Shown here one piece after another: positions 9,889 through 21,849 of a stretch of DNA of 64,000 nt. Positions within the stretch are counted from its first letter, which is position 1; every line of letters starts with the position of its first letter. The stretch is from Eustoma russellianum. Its lineage: Eukaryota; Streptophyta; Magnoliopsida; Gentianales; Gentianaceae. The notes under the pieces were generated by a model. The model had not been told where the DNA came from. It saw only the letters and a list, made by a program, of their open reading frames with translations, and searched no databases. The DNA lies in assembly GCA_036186865.1 (NCBI GenBank), contig AP025056.1:31149446-31213445 (forward strand), read 5' to 3'. The translations under genes and the position numbers were made by a program.

Positions 9889-12800
9889 GTACATAACATC
9901 AAAGAAAGACAAGTTGCTGGTTATAACAACAAAGAAGATGAAAAGAACAAAACCAATTGGATAGTTGATAGTGGTTGCTCAAGACATATGACGGGCAACA
10001 AAAATTTGTTTAGCACACTTAAAAACGTTGCAAAAGGTGGCAAAGTTACCTTTGGAGACAACAACCAAGGCCAAATAATTGGCAAAGGCAAGGTTGGTGA
10101 TCCAAACAAGTTTGAGATCAAAAACGTCCTACTTGTAAGTAACTTAACCTTTGAGCTTTTAAGTGTTTCTCAACTATGTGACAACAACTTGAATGTTCTC
10201 TTCTCCTCCACCTCTTGTAAGATAATGGATAAAAACAATCAAGTTGTGTTAAAAGGAAAACGTGAAGGAAACATATATGTGCTTAACATGGATGATATGC
10301 TAAGTAGTGACACAAAATGTCTTGTTTCACATGAATCTGATCCCAATCTTTGGCATAGACGTTTAGGACACATTGGTATATCAACTTTAGAAAAACTACA
10401 CGCTAAAAGTCTGGTTAAAGGATTGCCTAAACTTAACTTGAATGATTTTCAACTATGTGAATCTTGTATCAAAGGCAAACATGTTAGAGAATCCCTTAAG
10501 TCTAAAACCGAGGTCACAACATCAAGAATACTAGAACTCTTGCATATAGACTTATTTGGTCCATGTAGAACAAGAAGCTTAGGTGGAAGTTATTATGTAT
10601 GTGTAATAGTTGATGATTTCTCAAGATATACTTGGACATTGTTTCTTGCTTCAAAAGATGAAAATGCATCATCTATAGCTAATCTAATTAGACAACTTGA
10701 AAATGAACATGAATCACATGTTATTAAGATAAGGAGTGATAGAGGTGGTGAGTTTAAAAATAGTGTATTAATCAAATTCTGTAATGAAAAGGGTATAAAA
10801 CATGAATTCTCCCCACCAAGAACTCCTCAACTTAATGGTGTAGTTGAAAGAAAGAATAGGACTATTCAAGAAGTAGCAAGAACAATGATGGTAGAAAACA
10901 AAGTACCTAAATTCTTATGGGCTGAAGCAGTAAACACTTCAAGTTATATGATCAACAGACTATCAATAAGAAAGAAATTGAACAAAACACCATTTGAAAT
11001 CTTAAATGGACGACTCCCAAAAGTAAACTATCTAAAAGTCTTTGGTTGTAAATGCTTTGTATTGAACACAAAAGATAACTTAGATAAGTTTGATCCTAAG
11101 TCTGATGAACATATATTTGTGGGATATTCAATGAACTCTAAAGCATATAGATGTTATAATGCACAAACAAGAAAGATAGTTGAATCTATACATGTGAAGT
11201 TCAATGAAAATGCATATCTCCAAACAAGTAATCAACATGAAATCTATGTACCAAATGATCAAATACTTCATGATGAAGATGAACTTATCCTACCACCTAC
11301 AAATGATCAAATTGAAACACCAAATCAAACTCTTGAAATGCATGAAGTTCAAACTCCCCCTACACAAGAACATAATGAAGAAAATGTGCCTAACCAACCT
11401 ATTGAACATCATGAACCTATTGAAGATGCACAACCAAGCAATTGGTGGCAAATAAGAGATAAACAAAAGCATCCTCAAGAACTTATCATAGGAGATGTAA
11501 ATCAAGGGGTTAGAACACGTAGGCAAATAGATCCTAATGAATATGATCAATGGCATGCACTTATATCCCAAATTGAACCCAAGAATGTGAATGATGCCTT
11601 AAACGATGCATATTGGATAGATGCAATGCATGAAGAGTTAAACCAATTTGAAAGAAACAATGTGTGGGATTTAGTACCTAAACCCGAGGATAAATCAATC
11701 ATTGGAACTAAATGGGTGTTTAGGAACAAAATGAATGAACAAGGGGTTGTAGTAAGAAATAAAGCAAGACTTGTAGCTCAAGGATATAATCAAGAAGAGG
11801 GTATTGATTACGATGAAACATTTGCCCCCGTAGCAAGATTAGAATCCATACGCCTCTTATTAGCTTTTGCATGTTATAATAACATCAAACTATTCCAAAT
11901 GGATGTTAAGAGTGCATTTTTAAATGGCTATATCCAAGAAGAAGTTTTTGTTAAACAACCACCAGGCTTTGAAGATCCAAAGAACCCTAATCATGTATAT
12001 AAACTTAAGAAAGCCTTATATGGTTTGAAACAAGCCCCCCGTGCATGGTATGAAAGATTTGCCAACTTTTTACTAAGTAACAACTTTCAAAGAGGAACCA
12101 TAGATAGTACCTTATTCTTGAAAAAGAAAGACAAAGATTTGCTTGTAATACAAATATATGTAGATGACATAATCTTTGGTTCAACTAATCCTAACTTAGT
12201 AAAAGACTTTGAAGATTGTATGAAGTCTGAGTTTGAAATGTCTATGGTTGGTGAATTAAACTATTTCTTAGGCTTGCAAATAAAACAAACATCAAGTGGT
12301 ATACATATCAATCAAGCCAAATACATAAGAGATATGATAAAGAAATTCAACTTTGAAAACTTGAAACCATCTCCAACACCAATGTGTACTTCAACAAAAT
12401 TAGACAAAGATGAAAATGGTGTTGCATTTGATGAAAAACTATATAGGTCTATGATTGGTTCATTGCTATATCTAACTGCTAGTAGACCTGATATTATGTT
12501 TGCAGTATGTATGTGTGCGAGATTTCAAAGTATGCCTAAGATGTCACACTTTAAAGCTGTAAAAAGAATATTTAGATATCTTCAACATACACCAACATTA
12601 GGCTTATGGTATGATAGACAATCTAGTCTAAGTCTACATGCATATTCAGATGCAGATTATGGTGGATGTAGAGTAGATAGAAAGAGCACTAGTGGAACAT
12701 GTCAATTCCTAGGAAACTCATTAATATCTTGGTTTTCAAAGAAACAATCTAGTGTTGCACTTTCTACTACTGAAGCAGAATATATGGCTTTAAGTCTCTG

Positions 12801-13101
12801 TTGTACTCAACTATTATGGATTAAACAACAACTTTCAGACTTTGAAATACAAGTAAATAATATCCCCATCTATTGTGATAGTACAAGTGCTATAAATTTG
12901 TCTAAAAACCCTGTACTACACTCTAAGGCAAAGCATATAGAAGTACGTTATCATTTTCTCCGTGATCATGTTAATCTTGGACATATACACATTGAACATG
13001 TTAGAACTGATCAACAAGTAGCTGACATATTCACTAAACCCCTTAATCAAGCTATCTTTGAGCATTTACGTGCAAGACTTGGATTAATTGCTTACACCTG
13101 A
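9889..13101 (+). CDS. pol: Sirevirus Pol polyprotein (protease, integrase, reverse transcriptase, RNase H)
   Basis: Open frame of 1070 residues between TAG at 9886 and the stop at 13101; first ATG at 9988, which lies inside the protease active site, so that ATG cannot be the functional start. Protease: D27-S-G-CSRHMTG. Integrase (numbered from the 9988 ATG): zinc finger H123, H128, C157, C160; catalytic D188, D251, E287 in the GVVERKNR context. Reverse transcriptase: GTKWVFRNK, MDVKSAFLNG, and YVDD near 12157. RNase H: SDADYGG, STTEAEYMAL, and a C-terminal HVRTDQQVADIFTKPL tail. It makes cDNA and inserts it. No frame break seen, so probably functional. It needs fusion to Gag by splicing, or a start of its own, because no ATG precedes the active site. 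Confidence 0.95.
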   Translation, partial: VHNIKERQVAGYNNKEDEKNKTNWIVDSGCSRHMTGNKNLFSTLKNVAKGGKVTFGDNNQGQIIGKGKVGDPNKFEIKNVLLVSNLTFELLSVSQLCDNNLNVLFSSTSCKIMDKNNQVVLKGKREGNIYVLNMDDMLSSDTKCLVSHESDPNLWHRRLGHIGISTLEKLHAKSLVKGLPKLNLNDFQLCESCIKGKHVRESLKSKTEVTTSRILELLHIDLFGPCRTRSLGGSYYVCVIVDDFSRYTWTLFLASKDENASSIANLIRQLENEHESHVIKIRSDRGGEFKNSVLIKFCNEKGIKHEFSPPRTPQLNGVVERKNRTIQEVARTMMVENKVPKFLWAEAVNTSSYMINRLSIRKKLNKTPFEILNGRLPKVNYLKVFGCKCFVLNTKDNLDKFDPKSDEHIFVGYSMNSKAYRCYNAQTRKIVESIHVKFNENAYLQTSNQHEIYVPNDQILHDEDELILPPTNDQIETPNQTLEMHEVQTPPTQEHNEENVPNQPIEHHEPIEDAQPSNWWQIRDKQKHPQELIIGDVNQGVRTRRQIDPNEYDQWHALISQIEPKNVNDALNDAYWIDAMHEELNQFERNNVWDLVPKPEDKSIIGTKWVFRNKMNEQGVVVRNKARLVAQGYNQEEGIDYDETFAPVARLESIRLLLAFACYNNIKLFQMDVKSAFLNGYIQEEVFVKQPPGFEDPKNPNHVYKLKKALYGLKQAPRAWYERFANFLLSNNFQRGTIDSTLFLKKKDKDLLVIQIYVDDIIFGSTNPNLVKDFEDCMKSEFEMSMVGELNYFLGLQIKQTSSGIHINQAKYIRDMIKKFNFENLKPSPTPMCTSTKLDKDENGVAFDEKLYRSMIGSLLYLTASRPDIMFAVCMCARFQSMPKMSHFKAVKRIFRYLQHTPTLGLWYDRQSSLSLHAYSDADYGGCRVDRKSTSGTCQFLGNSLISWFSKKQSSVALSTTEAEYMALSLCCTQLLWIKQQLSDFEIQVNNIPIYCDSTSAINLSKNPVLHSKAKHIEVRYHFLRDHVNLGHIHIEHVRTDQQVADIFTKPLNQAIFEHLRARLGLIAYT

Positions 13102-13148
13102 CTCCTACACCGTGCACATAGTTCAGTCTTTTGCATAATTTACAAAAT

Positions 13149-13350
13149 TAAGGGGGAGAGACATATGTATATCATGTTAAGGGGGAGATAACACATTAAA
13201 AGGGAGAGATATATGTATATCATGTTAAGGGGGAGATAACACATTAAGGGGGAGCAGCTTAACTTGACTTAAAGAGAAGCTTATACTTGATTTAGATGCT
13301 TAATATACACATATGTGGGGTAATTTTGCAAATCATCAAAAGGGGGAGAT
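13149..13350 (+). other. Multiple polypurine tracts of element A
   Basis: Copies of AAGGGGGAGA-type motifs lie at about 13149, 13179, 13198, 13227 and 13245, and the final one AAAAGGGGGAGAT at 13338-13350 touches the 3' LTR. The last primes plus-strand DNA. Multiple tracts before the 3' LTR are a known conserved feature of Sirevirus elements. Around them are repeats of ATATGTATATCATGTTAA and ATAACACATTAA. Confidence 0.88.
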
Positions 13351-16161
13351 TGTTGTGATATATCATGTTTGAATGATTGCAAAATGCATATGTGAGCATA
13401 TAGATTGTTGTGATATATTGCAAAATGCATATGTGAGCATGTATGTGTGTATAACGTTTAAAGTATGCATGAGATTGAATTTATGAGCTAGAATTTATGA
13501 GCTAAATGTGAAATTGATTGAATGAATCAAGATTGAACAAGTTTGATTAAGATCATGAGATTGAACTTGGCCAATTCAATCACATGTCTAAATCAAGACA
13601 TGTTCAAACTGATCTTAGATGATATATATGCCAATACATGTTAATTATATGATCTAACCAAGCCTTGAAGTCATATGACTTACAATATAAGGCAAATTGC
13701 TCGGTTTAGTATCCTATTGCAGGTTTTGGTTCATATCTTGGGCAAATGAACTCCAAATTGAGTGATTCAAAAGCCCACATGATCCTTATTCAATTTAGAA
13801 TCTAATTGGCTGAGGAAAAGCATGCTTGACACGGATAAAAACTGACTTGACACGGTGGTGAAGCTTATTGATCTTTATAAGGGTTATCTTGGTAATTTCA
13901 CCATTTGGACTTCTTATTCTTATTTGGTCTTCTTCCAACGGATTTATATGATCATATGACACATTTATAAGTCATGTCACATCATGGCAAAAATGAATCT
14001 GGAGCAGCACCATGTCTAGGTTCATCCTAGGACAAAATTCCTATTTTTGTGCTAAGGGGTATTCTGGTCTCTTCACTTGCCAATGGATCTTCTAACGTGT
14101 TATATATTGTTTATATGATGTTTATATGTGTTTATGTCACATATGGTACGTGCCCTATATTTATGGAAATGGGCAGCATGGTATCTCAAATGGAATTCTT
14201 ATATTATGGTGATCACATCTATGGTTTTCTTGGAATTCTTGGCATTCTTCATATGGTATTCTATGCTACATGTTGAAGACATAAATGACTATATATTATA
14301 TGTGTGCACACGGATATGGATGGATATTGGCGCACAAATGTTCAGCTTTTGAACAAGTCAAGGCAAGTTAACAGAAATCCTATTTTGTTGCTGATTTCAA
14401 GTGACTATTTTGTGAGTTGTTTCAACGGCTACTTGGCTCAAAATTGGAGCAAAATTTCGTGTGATATATGGTCAAAATTCAGATTATGATGAGTGACAAA
14501 AACAAGTCCTACAATGTAGCAAATTTGAAGCAAAAGTCTCTCAACCAAAGCCATGCAAACGGCTATATGATTGAAGACCAAGTCAAGCTGAATTCTCTCT
14601 ATCTTTTAGCTACATTCAAATGGCTATATTGGAGACCAATTCAAACTCAAAGGCTAGCTGATTTCTCTCTATCTTTCACCTCATTCCAACGGCCATTTAA
14701 GTGTTCAAAATGAGGAGATAAAGTTGTTCAAAACACATGCCAATTCAGCTGCACACATGGCAAGTTATTTACACATGGAAATTGTTGATTGGAGCTGCCT
14801 TTTAAACGTTTAAATGAGTCATTTTCCACCTCAGCTCCAACGTCTATAATGGATAAAATGAAGGATAAAAGTTCAGATTGGAAGACCATTTCAAAGCATC
14901 AAAAGATCAACTTTATCTTGAAAGTCAAATGCTGAATTTGAATAGCTAGAAAGGTGCTGAAATCTCTCAATCTTCTCAACCATTCCAACGTTTCTTTGAG
15001 GAGCCTTTAGGCTGTCCTCTTGGCTATAAATAGCTCCAAAGATGAAGAGTAAATGATCCAACGAAAAAGAGCAAGAAAGCAAGCAAGACAATTAGCTCTT
15101 TATTTCCATTCTTCTCTTCTACTCTTCTATATTGAAGAACACATTTGCAGCAAGCTTTATGATTGTATAGTTCTTCATTTCTTGTCATTTCAACACCTTT
15201 TAAACGACATATTGTAAGGGAGAAGCTGGTGTATAAAGCTTACTCCTTAGAGGTGAGCAAAAGGTGCAAAGGTGCAAAGGTGAAACAAACTAGTGCTGAT
15301 TTTCAGTTTTGGTGCAGCCTCTTGAAGAAGTTGGTGAAAAGCTTCTTCCTTTGGCTTTGTAAGGTGACTTTGGTGTTTGGTGTTTAGTGAAATCCAAGAG
15401 AAGGTGTCTCTTGGGACTGGAGTAGGTCACATTGACCGAACCAGGATAATTCCTTGTGTTCTTTACTTATTTCCTGCACTTACTGTTTTCTGCCTGAGAA
15501 TTACACTAACTTGGCACGTATAATTGAACAAGCAAACAGTCTTAGAATTGCATGAATTTTGGATATATTATACTTCAATGTGTTAGCTTTCATTAGCCGC
15601 AAGAATCACTAAATTCTAAGGAGTTTAGCCTATTCAAATCGTCTTCACAAAATTGTTGCTACATTCTGTGAACAATTCTGACCAGTGTGCAAAACTTGTT
15701 CAATTTGAATAGGTTATCCTGCGAATCTTGAAGTGAGCCTTATATCAAATTAAACTAGACATCATAAGGTTTAATTTGACATAAGATTCATCAAAATAGC
15801 ACGGGTAGATTTTGAGATATCATCGTTTGAAGTTAAGCAAACATTCTGCCTGAAACTGCCAGAATTGCACACTTTACTTATCTTGCTTATTTGAACGTGC
15901 TAACTTGCTTGGAATTGACTGAAATTTTTATGACATACTATAAACATTCTAAACTTGATCTCTGCCAAGTTTGAGAGCTTGCACAGGTGTAAAAGTGGTT
16001 CAACCAAAGCGCTCAAAACAGTGAACTGTTTCTGGAAATTCCAGAATCTGAGGCTAAAGAGGCAAAGGGGTCTTCAAACAAGTTTTTGAAGGTAATTGTA
16101 GTGTAATTTCCGCTAACCCACTATTCACCCCCCCCTCTAGTGGTGCTATACAGGTCCAACA
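13351..16161 (+). repeat. 3' LTR of element A (2811 bp)
   Basis: Same length as the 5' LTR at an offset of 8648, with the same termini, TATA box (15025-15032) and palindrome (14801-14814). I saw no difference in any stretch compared. Confidence 0.96.
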
Positions 16162-16166
16162 GGTGC
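16162..16166. repeat. Target-site duplication of element A (right copy, GGTGC)
   Basis: GGTGC follows the LTR end TCCAACA and pairs with 4698-4702. Gag coding of B continues beyond it. Confidence 0.96.
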
Positions 16167-18002
16167 AATGTAGTAGACATGTGGTGAATGCACTTTGGGC
16201 CTTTGGGCAAGAACTCCTTCATACACATTATATGGAGAACGTTTTTGATATGTCCTTGTGTTAGTGTGCGTAGTGCGTGATCTAGATGGATGAAATGAAT
16301 GTCGTGTATGCATCATTTGTTTCTTCTCACATCTATATGGCACAAAATTATATTTCGCATGATATGAAGGAGTATGACGAGATGAGGGGAGAGGGGGTCT
16401 CTGCGTCATCTTAGACGCCGTATTTGCTTTTGTAGTATCTACTTTCTTAGACAATACAAACTTGGTTGGTTTAATGGATACTTCATTTGTTTCAATGTAT
16501 CCTAATCCCGATTTATCACTATCACACTTTTGTGATAAAATAATACGATCTAGCATGTTAGATCCCGTATCAAAATATTTCATCATTTTCTCTAAGTCCG
16601 TATTCCTTGATTTCAAATTTGAAATCTCGGATTTCATTTCATTATTTTACATGGTCAATGATGAGATCTCTGTCTTTAATGCATTAATGATGCATGACGA
16701 CTCTCCTTTTGAATCGTTTAATTGAGCGACAAGATTCTCGTTAGAAGATTCTAACAGTTTCTTGTCTTCAATTAATCGCTTCTTTTCTTTCGCCAGAGTC
16801 TTAGTAAATTTATGCAATTCTAAGTACTGACTAAAAAGATCATCATAAGAAGGCTCAGAGTCAGAATCAGAGTCAGATGATACCTCGTTTGATTCTTTGG
16901 ACACAAAACATACTTGTGCAGTCTCCTCTTCAGTTTCAGTCTCGGAATCAGATGTATCACTCCAAGTGGAGGCCTTGAGAGCTCTTTTCCTTTGCTTAGG
17001 ATCTGAGACGAGTCTATTCTTTGTCCGTTCTTTGTCAGTGTGTTTGTTTGTTTGTTTGTCCTTATCAGGGCAGTCATATGATAGATGTCCAAGTTTACCG
17101 CATTCGTAACATTTAACATCCTTGTCATTTGTCTTGTTCTTATTTCTTTTAGTCGAGGTAGCCTTAGTTTTGTTTCTAAATGACTTTCTCATGAATTTTC
17201 TTAAGCCTTTAGCCAATAAAATTAAGTCATCGTTATCTGTTTCAGAATCACTATCATCTACGTGATCGGAAGAAGTAGAGACGTATTCATTTGATTTAAA
17301 TGCAATAGCCTTACCTTGTTTTGATGATTCCGATTTCCTTATGGTGAGTTTGTTCTCATAAACCTTAAGTGATCCAATCAATTCTTCCATCTTAATCAAT
17401 TTAGTTTCTTTGCTTTCTTCTATGGCCGTTACTTTAGGGTTCCACTCGGATGGAAGGCTTCGCAAGACCTTTTGTACCTTTTCCTACATAGTAAAGGCTT
17501 TGCCAAGAGACTCAAGAGAATTGTAAATGTTAGTCAAGCAAAGATACATATCAACGATAGATTAATTTGGCAATAATTTAAATGACTCGAGTGTGGACAT
17601 AAGCATGTTGATCTTGAACTCTTTTACTTGACTAGTGTCTTCGTGTTTCATTTCAAGAATTCTCCACATTTCTTGAGCACTAGAACAATTTGAAATATAG
17701 CTAGATTCACTTAGTCCATTTAGAAGTAATTGCATAGCCCTAGCGTTCATGCTCAGTCTCTTTTTATCATCACTAGTGTACTCTTGCCTAGGCTTAACGA
17801 CCTCTAGTGTGACTCCATCTACAGTGAATAATTTTGATGGAACAAAAGGACCATCTTCTATAATTGACCAAACATCAATATCAATTGCCGTAAGGAAAAG
17901 TTTCATTCTTAACTTCCATTGAATGAAAGACTCATCGTCAAAAAGAGGAGGCCTTTGACTAGACATACCTTCTTGTTCGGTTTTGAAGTTTGTGGTTGCC
18001 AT
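16167..18002 (-). pseudogene. gag: B gag remnant
   Basis: Minus-strand gag starting ATG at 18002 (MATTNFKTEQEGMSSQRPPLF), homologous to A Gag along its length: gag domain, zinc knuckle CYECGKLGHLSYDC near 17065-17110, acidic stretch, coiled coil and a basic tail. One reading frame runs throughout, but three in-frame stops break it: 17562-17564 (at the residue that is Glu in A), 17484-17486 and 16647-16649. No frameshift is needed. The last 19 or so codons of gag lie on the far side of element A (4646-4702) and end in QVWVPKG before the candidate intron. Point-mutation decay rather than large deletion marks this part. Confidence 0.9.
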
Positions 18003-18042
18003 CTCACTTAGATCGTTGGATTCTTTTGATGTGAGTGAACCT

Positions 18043-18054
18043 GCTCTGATACCA
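18043..18054 (-). other. Primer-binding site of element B
   Basis: Minus-strand TGGTATCAGAGC two bases from the LTR end, matching initiator methionine tRNA. Confidence 0.9.
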
Positions 18055-18056
18055 CT

Positions 18057-19687
18057 TGTAGGATCTGCAAGGCACCACTAGAAGGGGCAGGGGGTTGAAT
18101 AGTGGGTGCGAAAAATGTGGTTTTTAAAATTGTTTTAAACCAAAAACTCAACTTTTGAAAACAGTTTATGTTTTCTAGACTAGTTTTGAAACGTTTTGAA
18201 AACTAGGTTACAGGTCTTCAAAAATTCGAAAATTTGGAGATAACTTAGTCTCAGATGTTCTGAGTATCTCCTAAAAATTTCAGATTAAAATTCAACCTCT
18301 AACCTTTTGAAAGATTGTTGGAGGTCAGATTGCGCAAATCTGCCAGAAACGGTAGTCTGATTTGAAAATTTTATTCCGATTTGTCCGTAACTCCAAATGC
18401 TCTGAAAATTTAATGACTAACCCCTTATTATTTGTATTTAAATGGGTTGAAACAGTTTTGAAAAATTCTTTAGGAAAGTTAGTCAAAGACGATCAAAGTC
18501 TCAACCTTTGCAAGCATGAAAATCACACTACACTAGTCTCAAAACTTTGGGCGTTTGGATGACTTATATTTGTCCAAAAGGGTTAAAACTTGTGCCAAAA
18601 GAACCTTAAAACGTGTGGCTATAACTCTGGAAAGTTTTGTGATTTTTGAAATTCGTTTACTATTTTTAACAACATGATTAAAAACGATAAACAGTGATGA
18701 AACTGAAAGTAAGTGCTGAAAGTAAATAACACCAAGAATTTTATACTGGTTCGGTTATAAACAACCTACTCCAGTCTTTGAGGACACCTTCCTCGGTTAG
18801 CACTAATCACAAAACACAAAATAGCACCCGTACCATAGGGTTGATGGAGCTACACACCAACTCCAACCCTTTACAAACCTTGTATGTGAATACAATGATC
18901 ACGAACACCACCACTTTGCAAGTGCAAGATTGATCACACCTTGATCAATCTTTTACAACAATAAAGAGAGTATGTGGTGGTCTATGAAGCCTATTCAAAT
19001 ATATGAATATGGGTACAATAGGCTTTTAGAGAGAAGAAAGAAAGAAGTGTAGAGAGAAGAGGCTAGAAACGATTTTGATCCTTCAATTTGCAAGACTTGT
19101 TCTTGTCTTTTGTTTGCTCTCTTGTTTACGTTTTATCTCCATATGGCCGCCCCTATAGCCTTTTTCTTCCTCTTGAAAGTTATTCAAAATGATGCCAAGT
19201 TTGTTTTGATTTATTTCTTGAGAATAATGAAGAAATCAAGCATCATTTAGTACATAACATTCTTATCAATTTTGGAATAAAATTGATCACCAATAAGCCC
19301 TAGAAATCGGCCAACATACATTACACACATGCTAAAATTTTTAGCATGTGTAATATTTGAAAATATCACATTATTAATTTAATAATATATTCAGAATACT
19401 TCCATACTATCTCTCAATTAATTCACTTAATTCAAGATAGTAAAATATGCCTCATTAAGTTGAGAAAATCGGCCAGTTCTATTTTATACATGCTGAATTT
19501 TCAGCATGTGTCACATATGTGACAAAGTTTGAAATGTTACCTTGTGTAGCTCCTTTCTTTATGTCACCAACATTGCATGCTTCATTTTTGGCCAATCAAG
19601 ATGCCAACAAAGCTCCATATGTGCTCCAATATAGCTATAGTATGCGTGTGACATGATTGTATATGTGCTGAATTTTATTTTTGCACA
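18057..19687 (-). repeat. 5' LTR of element B (about 1.63 kb)
   Basis: On the minus strand it ends CCTTGCAGATCCTACA beside the primer site. The other end is placed at TGTGCAAAAATAAAAT because gypsy coding starts immediately after 19687; that end is less sure. Parts resemble the A-family LTR, for example the AACCGAACCAG...AATTCCTTGTG-type segment (18740-18760 region), consistent with a related lineage. Confidence 0.75.
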
Positions 19688-21849
19688 ACTGTGACAAACA
19701 GGGACATTACGCTAGAGAGTGCCCTACACCGGCACAAGCACCTTCGCCACTGAGTCAGATGTAGCAGAAAGGAAAAGGGAAGACCAACGCTCGTGTGCAT
19801 GTCATGACGAGCGCTGAGCTACAGGAGGTCGGAGATGTAGACACAGGTGAGATATTAGTTAACCAAGTCCCAGCATACGTTCTGTTCGATAATGGTGTCA
19901 GCCACTCTTTCGTTGTCAGGAGATTCGTCAAGAACTTGAGTATTCTACCAGAACGGCTTGAGATCCCTTACCACGTTCAAGCCACCGGTGATCAGGTGCT
20001 AGTATCTCATTATTAGTACAAGGAATGTCTGTTAGTGATTAATGAGCTGGAGTTCTCGGCAGCCCTGATTCCGATTCAGATACATGATTCGATATTATTC
20101 TGGGCATGGATTTCTTGGCGAGATATATGTTACCATCGACTGTCGCCAGAGACAGGTCAGTATGCAAACACCGGATAAGCAAGAAACCATCTTCCAGGGG
20201 GATGTCAAATTGAATAAGTCATCCAGGAAGATCTATATGACAGCAACACAGGCTTCTCGGGCATTGATGAAAGGAGCTGAGGGTTTTCTTGTTTACGTTT
20301 TAAATGCCAGTGCTGAGACGCCATCGATTGAGGATATTGCAGTGGTACGAGATTTTAAGAGTGTCTTTCCTGGTGAGCTACAAGGGTTACCACCAAGCAG
20401 GGAAGTAGATTTCAAGATCGATCTCATGCCCAGAGTCAAGCCGATCTCAAAGGCACCATACAGGATGGCACCAGTAGAGTTAAAAGAGCTTAAGGAGCAG
20501 TTGCAGGAGTTGCTAGACAGAAAATTTATCAGGCCTAGTGTTTCACCCTGGGGGCACCAGTATTATTTGTGAAGAAGGACGGTACTATGAGGCTATGTAT
20601 CGACTATAGTGAGCTGAACAAGATCATGATAAAGAATGAATATCCACTATCAAGGATCGACGATCTATTTGATCAGTTGAAGGGTGTCAGGGTGTTCTCG
20701 AAGATTGACCTCCGATCAGACTACCACCAGTTGAGGATTAAGGCGGAGGATATAGTGAAGACGGCATTTCGCACTCGATATAGGCACTATGAGTTTCTTG
20801 TGATGCCTTTTGGACTGACAAATGCACCTGCGGCCTTCATGGACTTGATGAACACAATATTCAGGGACCAGTTGGACCATTTTGTGGTATTGTTCATCGA
20901 TGACATCTTGGTGTATTCACCCGCTGAGCAGACACATGCTAAACAGTTGCGAGAGGTATTGGAGATTCTCAGGAAGAAGAAGTTGTACGCAAAGTTTGAC
21001 AAGTGTGAGTTTTGATTGAAGAGTGTGACATCCTTGGGCCACATGATTTCTGAGAAGGCATTGACTTAAAGAAGATAGAGGCGATTATAGAATGGCCTCG
21101 ACCCACTAATGTCACTGAGGTACGCAGTCTCCTTGGTCTTGCATGTTATTATCGCAAATTTGTTGAGGGATTTTCAAGTAGCGCAGCACCTCTGAGACTG
21201 ACTCGGAAAAAGACCAAATTTCTATGGTTCTCCAAGTGTGAGAAAAGTTTTGCGGAGGTTGACGACTGCACCAGTATTGGCACAGCCCTCTGACACTAAA
21301 GGTTTTGTCATCTACAGTGATGCCTCGAAGAATGGGCAAAGGTGCGTGTTAATACAGAGAGATAAGGTTAGTGCATACGCTTCGAGACAGTTGAAGCAAT
21401 ATGAACAAAATTACCCGACTCATGATCTGGAGCTGGCAGCGGTGGTGTTTGCAGTAAAGATTTGGCGCCATTATCTATACAGTGTCAAGTGCGGAGTCTT
21501 CACAGAGGTTGAATTATTTATTCACATAGAAAGAGTTTAATATGCGTCAGGGGAGATGGCTTGAGCTACCAAAAGATTTTGACCTGACCATTAGTTATCA
21601 TCCAGGGAAGGCAAACCGCGTTGCAGACTCTTGAGTAGAAAGTCAAATCACGTCAGACAGACACCATTGGAGAAAGAGATGGCAGAGTTTGACCTTGACA
21701 TTGTTGATTCCACTACTAATGTTCTGGCAGCCTTAGTTATTACACCATCCCTGATTGAGCGGGTTAAGGAGGCGCAGAAAGAGGATGTGACACTTACAGA
21801 TATCCGAGAGAGGATGTTGACCAGTTTGATTGAGGGCTCAGAACTATTG
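19688..21849 (+). pseudogene. pol: Ty3/gypsy pol remnant (element I): zinc knuckle, protease, reverse transcriptase, RNase H
   Basis: Plus-strand remnant. It opens in the middle of a zinc knuckle (QGHYARECP), then a protease-like segment (19795-20016) whose active site reads FDNG instead of the usual FDSG. Reverse transcriptase follows (20400-21015): KAPYRMAPVELKELK, KKDGTMRLCIDYSELNK, VFSKIDLRSDYHQL, catalytic FIDDILVYS. RNase H (21238-21540) shows YSDASKNGQRCVL and YASRQLKQYE. A linker toward integrase ends abruptly at about 21849. Breaks include stops at 20014-20016 and 21013-21015 and frame changes near 20084, 20565, 21060, 21230 and 21540. No integrase or LTR remains. The sequence suggests element B inserted into its zinc knuckle. 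Confidence 0.85.

Larger units (their letters stand above)
4703..16161 (+). mobile_element. Full-length young Sirevirus retrotransposon A (11,459 bp)
   Basis: Complete plus-strand Ty1/copia element: two 2811-bp LTRs, target duplications GGTGC, initiator-Met primer-binding site, intact gag (7700-9820), intact pol (9889-13101), multiple polypurine tracts and final tract (13149-13350). Pol order is protease, integrase, reverse transcriptase, RNase H, as in copia. Placement in the Sirevirus genus rests on the long coiled-coil gag, the gag motif VWVPKG and the multiple polypurine tracts. There is no room for an envelope-like gene between pol and the 3' LTR. LTR lengths are equal and all stretches compared are identical, so the insertion is recent. 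Confidence 0.96.
2869..19687 (-). mobile_element. Old Sirevirus-type copia element B, interrupted by A and truncated at left by C
   Basis: Minus-strand pieces form one colinear element: LTR (18057-19687), primer-binding site (18043-18054), gag (16167-18002), then, after element A, protease, integrase and half of reverse transcriptase (2869-4702). Removing A and one copy of its GGTGC target duplication brings the gag segments back into register. B carries three in-frame stops in gag, pol frame breaks and an integrase deletion, so it is inactive. The rest of reverse transcriptase and RNase H must lie left of C, outside the window. Confidence 0.88.

Noticed and set aside
13102..13350. Possible envelope-like gene of Sirevirus between pol and 3' LTR
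   Set aside because: Only 250 bp separate pol from the LTR and they are polypurine tracts; no ORF.
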